Positions 23,769-32,374 of a stretch of DNA of 64,000 nt are shown here, one piece after another. Origin of the DNA: Vreelandella neptunia (lineage in GTDB: Bacteria; Pseudomonadota; Gammaproteobacteria; Pseudomonadales; Halomonadaceae); assembly GCF_034479615.1 (NCBI RefSeq), contig NZ_CP140255.1, positions 1,922,001 through 1,986,000 of the forward strand. The letters are read 5' to 3'. The translations under genes were made by a program, and so were the position numbers. Under the pieces are notes generated by a model that did not search any database, was not told the DNA's origin, and was given only the letters and a program-made list of their open reading frames with translations. Position 1 is the first letter of the stretch; the number at the start of each line of letters is the position of its first letter.

Positions 23769-24029
23769 GTCATTCTCTTGGCTCTGCGACCCGGGGGAGC
23801 CGTTGGCGTCCTCGGGTATAGGTTTGTCTGCGAAAAGCGATCTCCGTGTTTTTGTTCTCGCGAGAGGAAGCTGGCATACATATTCGTGTAATCAGGCATT
23901 GGCGAGATGAAATTCGGGCTTGAACCGGAGATTGAGTTTGCCAAAATAAAGATTATAACCGGCAGCACTTGAAAGGAGAGTCTTCCTCAGCGGTCGCTAA
24001 GTTATGCGTGGTAATAGTCGGAGGAACTT

Positions 24030-24596
24030 ATGAGCGACAAGAGCAGAATTAGCGTGCAGTGTTTGGTGGGTGATATTGCCCAACAGCCCGATGTAGACGC
24101 TGTGGTTAATGCCGCCAATGCGCAATTGAGAACCGGCGGCGGCGTTGCCGGAGCGCTTCATCGCGCCGCTGGGCCCGGCCTGGCCGAAGAGGGGCAGTCA
24201 ATGGCGCCCATCAAGCCGGGCCAAGCGGTACTCACCGGCGGTCATAACCTGCCCAACCGCTGGGTAATTCACTGTCTGGGACCGGTATACGGTACCGACA
24301 AGCCGGAGGATCAGTTGCTAGCGGACTGCTACCGCAATGCGCTGAAACTCGCCGACGAGCAAGGTATTAAGCGGCTGGCTTTCCCAGCACTGTCTACTGG
24401 CGCTTTCGGCTATCCGGCGGAAGAAGCCGCACAAGTGTGTGCGGCTACCCTCGAAGCCGTAATACCCAGCTTGCATAAAGTGCGCCTGATCCGCTTTGTG
24501 CTGTTTAACGAAGCGGCCCGGCATACTCTCCATCAATCCCTGGCTCAACGCTTAACCATCGACCCGTCATCGGTGGCGATAGGCTCTAAATCCTAA
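24030..24596 (+). CDS. Macrodomain protein, probable O-acetyl-ADP-ribose deacetylase
   Basis: A 188-aa macrodomain enzyme of the YmdB/MacroD type, which hydrolyses O-acetyl-ADP-ribose and can remove ADP-ribose from modified proteins. Motifs are GDIAQQPDVDAVVNAANAQL, TGGGVAGALHRAAGP (catalytic Asn/Gly-rich loop), VIHCLGPVYG and ALSTGAFGYPAEEAAQV (diphosphate loop). It ends with VRFVLF-like strand IRFVLFNEAA. GGAGGA precedes ATG 24030. It lies 260 bp after the Vap-like gene; the gap has no gene. A link to the Vap or FAD proteins is possible but unproven. Confidence 0.92.
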   Translation: MSDKSRISVQCLVGDIAQQPDVDAVVNAANAQLRTGGGVAGALHRAAGPGLAEEGQSMAPIKPGQAVLTGGHNLPNRWVIHCLGPVYGTDKPEDQLLADCYRNALKLADEQGIKRLAFPALSTGAFGYPAEEAAQVCAATLEAVIPSLHKVRLIRFVLFNEAARHTLHQSLAQRLTIDPSSVAIGSKS

Positions 24597-24609
24597 AAGG
24601 AGCACCACA

Positions 24610-24804
24610 TTGAGCAGGGTCAGATGCCTTTTAACCCTCGGCTTCGTTTTTCTTGCTAACGGGAGCACATTTTTTATTGTTGGCCTAGCCGCTCATTAGA
24701 GGACGCTTTGGGTGATTAGCCCCTCGTTTATTGTACTTGGCATTGCCTTTTTAGCCATTTCCAAGCCCCTTAAGAGCGCTCATAACAGCTCTTCTCCCTC
24801 TTGA
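24610..24804 (+). pseudogene. Small two-helix membrane protein with an internal stop
   Basis: A frame from TTG 24610, with AGGAG 8 nt upstream, reads TLGFVFLANGSTFFIVGLAA. It meets TAG at 24697–24699, then continues in the same frame TLWVISPSFIVLGIAFLAIS to TGA at 24802–24804. The halves look like the two membrane segments of one ~64-residue protein of unknown function. The start lies 14 nt after the macrodomain stop, so it was probably cotranscribed. Either the gene is broken by one nonsense change or it is a short single-helix peptide. Confidence 0.5.
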
Positions 24805-24835
24805 AGAGGCAGGGCTTTGGCGTAAAGAAGTGCTT

Positions 24836-24863
24836 TCCATTCAGGCCCTAGGGCCTGAATGGA
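24836..24863 (-). terminator. Perfect 28 bp palindrome downstream of pgaD
   Basis: TCCATTCAGGCCCT and its exact complement AGGGCCTGAATGGA are joined without a loop, 15 bp past the pgaD stop. As RNA it would form a strong hairpin. Neither side has a long T-run (minus side AAGCACTTCTTTACG), so it is an atypical terminator, an mRNA-stabilising stem, or a dyad protein site between convergent genes. Confidence 0.5.
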
Positions 24864-24878
24864 TTGTTGCGGGCAGTG

Positions 24879-25280
24879 TTAGTTAGTGGCTTGGCTGGGC
24901 GGCGCGTTTATTGCTTGCTCGTGGGTTGAGTGCTCATCATCCATTTCGCTGTCCGTCTCGTTATCGAGTTTGAGCGTCGGCTGCTGAAAGTGGCGTAGCT
25001 GGCGCTTTAAGTAGCTGGTATAGAGATATTTGTTGTAAACCGCCCAGCAGTGAAATGTTAGGAATGTGACCAGAAAGCCGACTAAAACTAGCTTGATCAT
25101 CACTGATCCAACAAGTTGTTCCAGAATCGCTTCTTCCACGATGAAGAACAGATACATTCTGCTCATCACCAAAGCCCAAAGGACTAGGGTGACGAGTGTG
25201 ATTAAAGTATCGCGCGATCGATAACCCCAGCTTTTTTGGCATGGGTTGTCGATGATGACGGGCATCAGTTTATTGTTCAT
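24879..25280 (-). CDS. pgaD: Poly-N-acetylglucosamine biosynthesis protein PgaD
   Basis: Small inner-membrane partner of PgaC, required for PNAG polymerisation and a part of the c-di-GMP-responsive synthase. It is 133 aa with two membrane helices (about 26–46, LITLVTLVLWALVMSRMYLF, and 60–82, MIKLVLVGFLVTFLTFHCWA). NKYLYTSYLKRQLRHF follows, then an acidic tail. The N-terminus, VIIDNPCQKSWGYRSRDTLI, is typical of PgaD. ATG 25280 overlaps the end of pgaC by 11 bp and has GGGGAG 8 nt upstream. It is the last gene of pgaABCD. Confidence 0.9.
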   Translation of the reverse strand: MNNKLMPVIIDNPCQKSWGYRSRDTLITLVTLVLWALVMSRMYLFFIVEEAILEQLVGSVMIKLVLVGFLVTFLTFHCWAVYNKYLYTSYLKRQLRHFQQPTLKLDNETDSEMDDEHSTHEQAINAPPSQATN

Positions 25281-26520
25281 TGAATTGCTCCCCTCGGTCA
25301 GGACTAGTCCAGGTGGCGAGCCGACCCTTTTGGCGCATCATGGCTTTAGGGAAGGCAATTACAACGGTCGCCATATTGATAATCCAATAGGCGAATGGGT
25401 ACCAGATACTCCAGTAAACACAGCGGAATATCTCTTTGTCATAGCGGCTGTCGATATAGAAACTGACGGCAAATTGAATAAAGCTGATAGCGATTAGAAT
25501 GCTGCCAAAATAGGTGAGCAACTTAGCGGTGATTGGCCATGCCATGGGTAAAAAAAGTTGCGAGAACAACCAAGCAAGTATTAGCGTAATCACCGAGTAG
25601 CACCAAACCACGCTTACGATATATTCCAGCATCAACAGCCAGAAGCGGCGGTTTTTCCAGCGGATGGTTTGCGAGAAGTAGCGGAGGAATACCTCGCCAC
25701 CACCTTGCGCCCAGCGCAGCCGTTGTTTGAAAAGGCCGCGCAGGGTTTCTGGCATAAGCACCCAGCACATGGCCCTGGGTTCATAGCGTACTTGCCCACC
25801 TGCTAGCTGTAATCGCCAGCTAACATCAATATCTTCGGTGACCATGTCGGTATTCCAGCCGCCTATATCTTCCAATCCTTTACGCCTAAACGCACAGATA
25901 ACGCCAGAAATGGTAAATACCATTCCGTAGATGCGTTGAGCTCGCTTGATCAGGCCGATAATGGCGGAAAACTCGCCGGTCTGGATCTTGCCAATTGCTG
26001 TAGAACGCGTTCTTACCCGCGGGTTGCCGGTAACGCCACTAACCTTTGGACTACTCAGGAAGTGGCCGACCATATAGCCAATGGCGTCGTAGTCGAGTAT
26101 CGCGTCACCATCAATGCCAACAATTATGTCCCCCGTGGCTTGGCTCAGTCCGTGGTTCATGGCGCTGGCCTTGCCTTGATTGTCTTGGTGCAACACCTTC
26201 AATGCAGGGTACTGCAGCGCTAAGGCGTCGAGCAGACTGGCGGTGTCATCTTTGCTGCCATCGTTAACCGCAATCACCTCCATAAACGGGTAGTTCTGTT
26301 TGAAGAGATGGTGGATGGTCTCATTTACATTGGCCTCCTCGTTATAGCAGGGCAGCAGTACCGTGACTTTAGGGGCGGTATCGTCCCACTCGAACGTGGC
26401 GGGCCAGGGCTGCTTACGTTCCCAGTGCAGGTAAAAGTAGATCCCGCCGCAGATCCATATCGTCGCCATCAGGCTCGGATAGCCAAGGGTAAAAATAGCG
26501 AGGTGGTCGAGAATGTTCAT
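25270..26520 (-). CDS. pgaC: Poly-beta-1,6-N-acetyl-D-glucosamine synthase
   Basis: Processive family-2 glycosyltransferase in the inner membrane that makes PNAG from UDP-GlcNAc. It is 416 aa. It has an N-terminal helix, then VTVLLPCYNEEANVNETIHH, DDTASLLDALA, the DxD region VGIDGDAILDYDA, the TED motif in MVTEDIDVSWRLQLAGG, and QRLRWAQGGGEVFLRY (Q/RxxRW). Three C-terminal membrane helices follow. All catalytic motifs are present. ATG 26520 overlaps the pgaB stop by 4 bp (ATGA). Confidence 0.95.
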   Translation of the reverse strand: MNILDHLAIFTLGYPSLMATIWICGGIYFYLHWERKQPWPATFEWDDTAPKVTVLLPCYNEEANVNETIHHLFKQNYPFMEVIAVNDGSKDDTASLLDALALQYPALKVLHQDNQGKASAMNHGLSQATGDIIVGIDGDAILDYDAIGYMVGHFLSSPKVSGVTGNPRVRTRSTAIGKIQTGEFSAIIGLIKRAQRIYGMVFTISGVICAFRRKGLEDIGGWNTDMVTEDIDVSWRLQLAGGQVRYEPRAMCWVLMPETLRGLFKQRLRWAQGGGEVFLRYFSQTIRWKNRRFWLLMLEYIVSVVWCYSVITLILAWLFSQLFLPMAWPITAKLLTYFGSILIAISFIQFAVSFYIDSRYDKEIFRCVYWSIWYPFAYWIINMATVVIAFPKAMMRQKGRLATWTSPDRGEQFNEQ

Positions 26521-28478
26521 TGGATGGCCCTAAATCGACGTCCGATGGAAAATACTGGCCTCATGACATTGATGTTCGGGTGGTTTTGATGAAAATCATC
26601 CGGATAGTAGCCAATGTGTTTGATGCCTTCTTCACGCAGTATGCGTACCCACTGAGCCATCTCCTCACTGGATATTGGCGTTTGGGTATGCCAGTTTTGA
26701 GCCTGTAGCTCGAAAACCAACTGGTCGGCGCCTACCTGTGCCAATGAACGCTTGGCTAAGCCTCTGAGCCATTCGTTGGGATTCTCAGCCTCTTCCATAT
26801 AGGGCATGGCCATCACAGCAACGAAGTCGTAATTCGCCGCGAAGTTTTGAATGTCTTGCGCAAACCAACGCTGGCTGCGTGGCTCCATTACCGTAACTGC
26901 ATACAGGTTACGTGATGTCGTAAATACCTTGTTGTCGGCCTGACGATAGTAGTTAGCTGCTTGCGCTAGCTCTAGAGTGAAGTCCGTCAGGTATTCCGTT
27001 TTTAAGCGAGCCCAGATGGACATCAAGTTTTCGTCGTTACGTATGGCATTAATATCTCTGGGCAGCGATGCACGCTCATAGGTGGTCAACGCTTCTGGAC
27101 TAGCATCCTCAAAGTCGGTAAAGAAAGCGTCATCGTGAAACAGTAGGCCATCGAATTTGGTTATACGGCCAAGGTCTTGGTAAATCTCACTGATGATGTT
27201 CCGATTCTTTGCCACGTAAGGCGAAAGCCGACGGTAGTGATCGGGTGATTCACTGCCCGTTCTTACATCGATGACATATTGGTAGCTATCGCCAAGATCA
27301 AACGACAGCACCGGCATCCAAGCGTAAACTTTAACGTTGGCGCGTTTCTTTAACTGCCAGGCAACCCGGTTGAACAGGTCAGCCCTCACCGGTAAGTGGC
27401 GGTTGGGAAAGTAGAGTGCATCCGCCACGCCGTCACCATCGGGGTCAGCGTAGGCCTGCAAGTAAACAGTGCTAACGCCGTAGCGAGAGATGCGCTCAAT
27501 CAATCGGTCGAGATTTTGTTCTTGTTGAATGGGATCTGGGTCAAACACGTAATCTAAGTCTACGTGCACGATACGCTGCTCTTCATTCTCCCAAACGCGG
27601 TTAGACAGAATCTCCTCAATCGTTTCCAGGGTGGTTTCCTGGTCAATAAGGTAGCGGTTCATGCTGCGCATGGAATCTTGAAGCTGGTTAGGTGCACTGA
27701 GCAGGCTAAAGGTATAGTTCATGCCATATTCGGCGGCGAGATTGAGCGTCGCTTCGCTGTAGGCACCGTAGGGCCACACCATGATTCGGGGTGTACTCCC
27801 TAGCTGTTCCTGAAACCGCTGCCGTGTTCGTGCCATATCATTACGAATTCGCTCAAGGTAGTCGGCTTCGCTTTCATAACCGCTGCGGGTATTCCACATA
27901 CTGGTTACTGCTGCCGCTTGCTCATTACCCATGGGGTTGCCGACAACGCCGTAGTGGAGGTTGTAGGAGTGAGATGCGATCTCAACCAGTGGCGATTCAT
28001 CAAGGGTTTTTACCTGATCCCAGGTTAGGAAACGCTCGCGAGGGAGGGTGATGTTGCCGTAAGGCACTCGTCCGCCCGCTGGCACATCCAGCCAGCTACC
28101 TACGACTGCCTGTACCGCAGGGAAGTCGTACAGCTTGAGTAGCGGGAAGACAATATCGTGGAAGCTGCGATAGCCATCATCGAACGTCAGCAGCACCGCT
28201 TTTTCAGGAAGCGGTTGCCCGCCTGCTTTGGCATTGATGATCTGCTGCAAGCTGACCGGCTGATATCCGCCTAAAGCAATCAGGTTGAAGTGTTCTATTA
28301 ACCGACCGCGAGTGATGGTCTGCGAATAGATATCCAGATCGGGAGTGACAGTTGAATCCACGACATCGTGGTAGCTGATCACCACATAATCACCCGCTGA
28401 GCGTGCGGCTTGAGCCTGCTGAATATTGACGATCACCAGCAGAACAGCACTCATTGCAATGACGCGCCAGAGTGTCAT
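26517..28478 (-). CDS. pgaB: Poly-beta-1,6-N-acetyl-D-glucosamine N-deacetylase
   Basis: Periplasmic enzyme that partly de-N-acetylates PNAG so that it can be exported. It is 653 aa. A signal sequence ends at about QAQA. The deacetylase domain has VISYHDVVD, AVLLTFDDGYRSF (TFDDG), EIASHSYNLHYG (metal His) and MVWPYGAYSEAT. A C-terminal glycoside-hydrolase-like domain (GH153 type, about residues 310–640) has HVDLDYVFDPDPIQQEQNLD. Unlike E. coli PgaB there is no lipobox cysteine, so it may be soluble in the periplasm. ATG 28478 has GGAG 7 nt upstream and overlaps the pgaA stop by 4 bp; ATG 28490 is a less likely start. Confidence 0.94.
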   Translation of the reverse strand: MTLWRVIAMSAVLLVIVNIQQAQAARSAGDYVVISYHDVVDSTVTPDLDIYSQTITRGRLIEHFNLIALGGYQPVSLQQIINAKAGGQPLPEKAVLLTFDDGYRSFHDIVFPLLKLYDFPAVQAVVGSWLDVPAGGRVPYGNITLPRERFLTWDQVKTLDESPLVEIASHSYNLHYGVVGNPMGNEQAAAVTSMWNTRSGYESEADYLERIRNDMARTRQRFQEQLGSTPRIMVWPYGAYSEATLNLAAEYGMNYTFSLLSAPNQLQDSMRSMNRYLIDQETTLETIEEILSNRVWENEEQRIVHVDLDYVFDPDPIQQEQNLDRLIERISRYGVSTVYLQAYADPDGDGVADALYFPNRHLPVRADLFNRVAWQLKKRANVKVYAWMPVLSFDLGDSYQYVIDVRTGSESPDHYRRLSPYVAKNRNIISEIYQDLGRITKFDGLLFHDDAFFTDFEDASPEALTTYERASLPRDINAIRNDENLMSIWARLKTEYLTDFTLELAQAANYYRQADNKVFTTSRNLYAVTVMEPRSQRWFAQDIQNFAANYDFVAVMAMPYMEEAENPNEWLRGLAKRSLAQVGADQLVFELQAQNWHTQTPISSEEMAQWVRILREEGIKHIGYYPDDFHQNHPNINVMRPVFSIGRRFRAIQ

Positions 28479-30901
28479 AGGAATCTCCATACAAAGCCGG
28501 CTGAAATAACATTGTCGTATTCAGGGACGCCGTCATAGACGGCTCTTTCACGAGTGATGCCATATTCGAAGCTCACATTGGGGACTAACTCCCAACTATG
28601 TTGGTAGCCAATTGACCAGGTGTTTTCACTGTCGAAACTCTCTTGCCAGTAACGGCCTGAGCCTAAGGAGATGGTCTGGATAAAGGACTGCCGATAATCG
28701 AACGGAATTTCATAATTAACTGACAGGACGCCTGCTAAGCTGGCGTCGCGTTCTGGGTTGAAATAGCTGGCTTCGACGTCATCATTGCGCGAAGCGGATA
28801 CTTGAACCTCGCCGTTAATCTGCCAGCGATCCAGGTGGTAAAGCGTTTGATTCCAGTAGCCGTATACGGATTGCCGTAGGTTGCTATCTTCAAAGTCGGT
28901 GGCCATTACGCCGATCGCGCCAGCGCCGCGCTCGTCTCTGCGGTAGGCCAATTCAGCGCGATAGCGGTCAGCGTTGATGCCATCCCGTAGCGCCCGCAGC
29001 GGTGTATCGGTGGTATTGATTTCAACGCCCAGCGTGGTGGTGATGTGGTCTGTTGGGGCGTACTGCAGTTCGGCAAGTGCCAAGAAGTCGTCATTAAGCT
29101 GAGAACCATGGCCCGCCGCTAGCGTTACTGTGGCTGGGTGCAGGTTCCATTCGTAGCCCGCCACATTGTAAGAGGCATACAGATCCTCATCCTCAAACTC
29201 CCCGTACTGGCCAATGCGCTGAGCGAAGGGGCGGGAGCCGTTGTCGTTACGCGGGCCTTCCAAAAGCACTTCGTAGCGCCATTCACGCGATGCCTGGGTA
29301 CCACTACCTTGGCCTTTGCTACGCTCAAAGGAGGAACTCAGTTGCGGCGCACGTAGTTCGCGCCACTCACGGGCCATATCGTCTCGTGATGTGCTTGGTC
29401 GTGCTGTTGCAATTTCTGTTGCTATCTCACTGGTAGTGCCTTTCCATTGGCCTCGCTGTAACCGAGAAAGCAATACGCCATGTTCGGCGACTTCTTGCCG
29501 GTCATGGGGCAATAAGGGCATCGCTTGCTGATAAGACTCCTCGGCTTTCCTTGGCCAGCCTCTGTCGCGTTCGATATCACCTTTGATGATCCATAAGTAA
29601 GGGTCAGCTGGCGCCTGAGCTTGATAAGCGGCAAGGCGTTCACTGGCCTCAGCTTCACGTCCGCGCCAGGCATCAAGAAGCACCTCTAAAAGTAATACTT
29701 TCTGATAGTTGGGGTTTTCGATACGAACGGTGCGAGTAAAGTCCAAGCGTTGCTCGGGTTCACTGGCGCGCCACTGTTCTAACAGTCTGTCCGCATCACG
29801 AAAGCGCTGGGCATCGGTGTAGCTGTAAAATAGCCCTTCGTTTAATGGGTCATCGGGATTTGTCGCCTGCTCAGGGGATTGTCGAATCAGGTTTTCGTAG
29901 AGCGCAATGGCCTCATTTGGGCGGCCCATACCATTAAGGGCATGAGCCCTGGCTCGGGAAACGTAGCTGGGCAACTGGCCGTGCTGATTCTCTAACCTCA
30001 CGGCAAGTGCTTCAGCCTCAGAGAAACGCCTTAATTCGGCCAATGCCACTACCTTGTCGTATTCGGCGATGGTAATGAGTTCCTGAGGAGCATTCGGTGA
30101 GCTCAGAACGCTATTTAACTGTTCCAGGCCGCCGCGGGTTCTTGCCGGTTGGTCGGTGTGAATACCCAGCCGTATATCTGTTACTCCTTCATAATAGGTA
30201 AGCCAAAGCCGGTCACTGTCGCTGAATACCTCGGGATTCGTTTGCATAATACGTCGCGCTGCAGAGCTGGCACCCAAGCCTACCGCCAGCCGATAAAGCG
30301 CGTGGAGTTCACTGGTATTATTGGGGTCTTGCGCAACCAGCTTTTGGCGGGCATCCAATTCTTGTGTTGCATTCGCGGTTTTTGCGGCTAGATAGCCCTT
30401 TGCTTCAAGCCCCGCTGTGGTGGTGCCTGCTACTTGGTTATATTGCTGTAGGGAGATATCGGCCAAGGTGTAGTTGCCCATGTCGGTCTGGACTAGCGCT
30501 TGTCCAAGCCATCCCTCAGCGTTAGAGGGATTGCGATAGCTAAGCGCTCGAAACAGCTCAAGGGCCTGATCGTAATCACCCGCACTGCGCGCAGCTCCCG
30601 CCAAGTTGGCAAGTTCTGAATCGCTGTAATTTTCCGTTTGGCACCAGTCACAAACGGCTAGCGCTTCTTGATGGCGAGAGGCGCGTACTAGCAGTGCCAC
30701 CAAGTCTTCGCGAACACGAACATCGCGTGTTTGGAAATAAAGCGTCTTTAAGCCATCAATTGATGCTTCCAGAGCCCCCTGGCGTGCTTGGATAACCAAG
30801 GCTTCGCGTTGTGCGTCAGTAGACGTTTGCCCATATGCCGCGCCCGAGGTTAGCCAGGCGAGTAGGCAAATTGGGAGTAGGGAGCTAGGACGATTTTGCA
30901 T
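28475..30901 (-). CDS. pgaA: Poly-beta-1,6-N-acetyl-D-glucosamine export porin
   Basis: Outer-membrane exporter of PNAG. It is 808 aa. A signal peptide (LLPICLLAWLTSGAAYGQ) is followed by about 450 residues of periplasmic TPR-like helices (for example YDQALELFRALSYRNPSNAE, RPNEAIALYENLIRQSP) that bind deacetylated polymer. A C-terminal 16-strand-type beta-barrel ends in the aromatic VISAGFVWRFL, as BAM substrates do. The start at 30901 gives a proper signal peptide with GTAGGA upstream; the open frame continues 57 codons further but has no family match. It is the first gene of the operon. Confidence 0.93.
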   Translation of the reverse strand: MQNRPSSLLPICLLAWLTSGAAYGQTSTDAQREALVIQARQGALEASIDGLKTLYFQTRDVRVREDLVALLVRASRHQEALAVCDWCQTENYSDSELANLAGAARSAGDYDQALELFRALSYRNPSNAEGWLGQALVQTDMGNYTLADISLQQYNQVAGTTTAGLEAKGYLAAKTANATQELDARQKLVAQDPNNTSELHALYRLAVGLGASSAARRIMQTNPEVFSDSDRLWLTYYEGVTDIRLGIHTDQPARTRGGLEQLNSVLSSPNAPQELITIAEYDKVVALAELRRFSEAEALAVRLENQHGQLPSYVSRARAHALNGMGRPNEAIALYENLIRQSPEQATNPDDPLNEGLFYSYTDAQRFRDADRLLEQWRASEPEQRLDFTRTVRIENPNYQKVLLLEVLLDAWRGREAEASERLAAYQAQAPADPYLWIIKGDIERDRGWPRKAEESYQQAMPLLPHDRQEVAEHGVLLSRLQRGQWKGTTSEIATEIATARPSTSRDDMAREWRELRAPQLSSSFERSKGQGSGTQASREWRYEVLLEGPRNDNGSRPFAQRIGQYGEFEDEDLYASYNVAGYEWNLHPATVTLAAGHGSQLNDDFLALAELQYAPTDHITTTLGVEINTTDTPLRALRDGINADRYRAELAYRRDERGAGAIGVMATDFEDSNLRQSVYGYWNQTLYHLDRWQINGEVQVSASRNDDVEASYFNPERDASLAGVLSVNYEIPFDYRQSFIQTISLGSGRYWQESFDSENTWSIGYQHSWELVPNVSFEYGITRERAVYDGVPEYDNVISAGFVWRFL

Positions 30902-31325
30902 GGTGATATTCCTACCCTGGGAGCTAATGACAATTGTTTTGTAATCAAATGTATCTTTCCAGTGTATAGGAGTATCTTTAAGTAAATATTGGAATAAAAC
31001 GTGAACTTGCAGAGGAATATCATCAGCAAAAGAGCTGAGAAAATTCATTAAGGGTCTATGAAAGTCTCTCATATAGCCGTGGTTGGTAGGTTTTAGTATC
31101 GCCTTGAAAAAATATGGTTACTCAGAAATTAGCTGAGCTGTTTTAGCCCATGCTGCTCTGAACATTCGTCTGACAGGGCAGGCTATTAGTTTGCATTTTG
31201 GGCCTAAGTTACGGGATGTTACGAAATGGAGCGGGTATGACAAACGTTATTCACCACCAAGACCATGTTTCTGCGGTGCTGTAAGCGTCAGCATTCAGGC
31301 GTGATTAAAGCCCTGCACTATTACG
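30902..31325. other. Upstream region of pgaA and 3' side of the LysR gene, no gene seen
   Basis: About 420 bp without a supported gene. The half next to pgaA is AT-rich (GTAATCAAATGTATC…AAGTAAATATTGG) and should carry the pga promoter, reading leftwards; no consensus −10/−35 pair was convincing. A 15-codon open frame at about 31238 (MTNVIHHQDHVSAVL) has no clear ribosome site. No terminator could be assigned to the LysR gene. Confidence 0.4.
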
Positions 31326-32216
31326 CTAACTGTGCCGAGCGGCTTCAAGCTCCTCAATCATTCGGCGCGCTGCATTTGAAAGCGTTCGATTGGTATGCAC
31401 TAAATAGCCCAGCGGTCGGTAAATAGGCGGGGTGTCTACCTTAAGCTCTACCAGCTCGCTATCGATCATCTTTTCTGGCAGTAGGCTCCAGCCTAATCCT
31501 ACGCTGCACATCATTTTTAGCGTTTCTAAGTAGTTGGTCGCCATGCTAACAGGCAATTGAAGGCCAGCTTCGTTAAAGCGTTTCGCAATAAGTGACCCTG
31601 TAAAGGTCTTCGCCCCCGGCATTACGCAGTTGAATTCGCACAGATCGGCCAATGACAGGAGGCTTTGAGGCGCTCGGGCGTGGGTGGCAAGTGGGTGGTC
31701 AATCGCACAGATAAAGCAGAGCCTATCGCGCCACAGTTCTACGACCTGCAGTTGCTCATGGGGGTGGGGGGCAAGCGTCACCACCGCCATTTCCAAAGTG
31801 CCATCCAGTACCCCCTGGTAAGCCTGCTCAGAATCCAGAAAATGCAGGTCGAGTTCGACTTCCGAGTGGCGCTGGGTGTACTGCTTTAACAGTGGTGGTA
31901 AGCGGTGCAAGCCAATATGGTGACTGGTGGCCAGGGTGAGCTTGCCGCCCACTTGTCCAGAAAGGTTGGCTAGCGCCCGGCGGCTGTCCTCAACGGTAAA
32001 CAGGATGCGCCGCGCTTGAGGTAGCAGCACATTCCCGGCTTCGGTTAGTGCAATACGCCGACCAATGCGGTCAAACAGCCTTGCACCTACCTGAGACTCC
32101 AAGGTAGCGATGCGTTTGCTAACGGCGGGCTGAGTAAGATAAAGCTGTTCCGCTGCGCGGGAGAAACTTTGCGTATCGGCGACAGCCAGAAAGGCTTGTA
32201 GGCTTTGGGTATCCAC
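31326..32216 (-). CDS. LysR family transcriptional regulator
   Basis: A 296-aa LysR-type regulator. It has an N-terminal winged HTH (LQAFLAVADTQSFSRAAEQL, YLTQPAVSKRIATLESQVGA, RLFDRIGRRIALTEAG) and a C-terminal effector domain with LTLATSHHIGLHRLPPLL and LEMAVVTLAPHPHEQLQ. It is divergent from leuC with a 158 bp gap, so it probably controls leuCDB, much as LeuR-like regulators do in other proteobacteria. The co-inducer cannot be told from the sequence. Confidence 0.9.
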   Translation of the reverse strand: MDTQSLQAFLAVADTQSFSRAAEQLYLTQPAVSKRIATLESQVGARLFDRIGRRIALTEAGNVLLPQARRILFTVEDSRRALANLSGQVGGKLTLATSHHIGLHRLPPLLKQYTQRHSEVELDLHFLDSEQAYQGVLDGTLEMAVVTLAPHPHEQLQVVELWRDRLCFICAIDHPLATHARAPQSLLSLADLCEFNCVMPGAKTFTGSLIAKRFNEAGLQLPVSMATNYLETLKMMCSVGLGWSLLPEKMIDSELVELKVDTPPIYRPLGYLVHTNRTLSNAARRMIEELEAARHS

Positions 32217-32236
32217 TTACGAATCCTTGAATAAGT

Positions 32237-32251
32237 ATTCCTATTTGGAAT
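32237..32251. promoter_or_regulatory. Candidate LysR-type operator between the regulator and leuC
   Basis: ATTCC-TATTT-GGAAT is a perfect 15 bp inverted repeat with the T-N11-A form of LysR sites. It lies 20 bp upstream of the regulator start. GAATAAGTATTC overlaps its left side (32229–32240) as a second dyad. Position and form suggest an autoregulatory site that also acts on leuC. Confidence 0.5.
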
Positions 32252-32374
32252 CTAATCTATGAATAACATGAATTGCTTTTATGCGCGAGTCGCGTAACAC
32301 TCGTGCTATCGCCATATAAGCAGCACGAAGAGGCTGCCATAACGAACTAGCAGGGCAACGCCCAGGAGAGCCAT

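Noticed and set aside
23657..23968. 103-codon minus-strand frame over the Vap-like 3' end
   Set aside because: Antisense to the conserved Vap core; Pro/Arg-rich nonsense typical of a shadow frame.
31238..31285. 15-residue open frame MTNVIHHQDHVSAVL, slightly like a class I fumarase/tartrate dehydratase N-terminus
   Set aside because: Too short, no ribosome site and no continuation in other frames.
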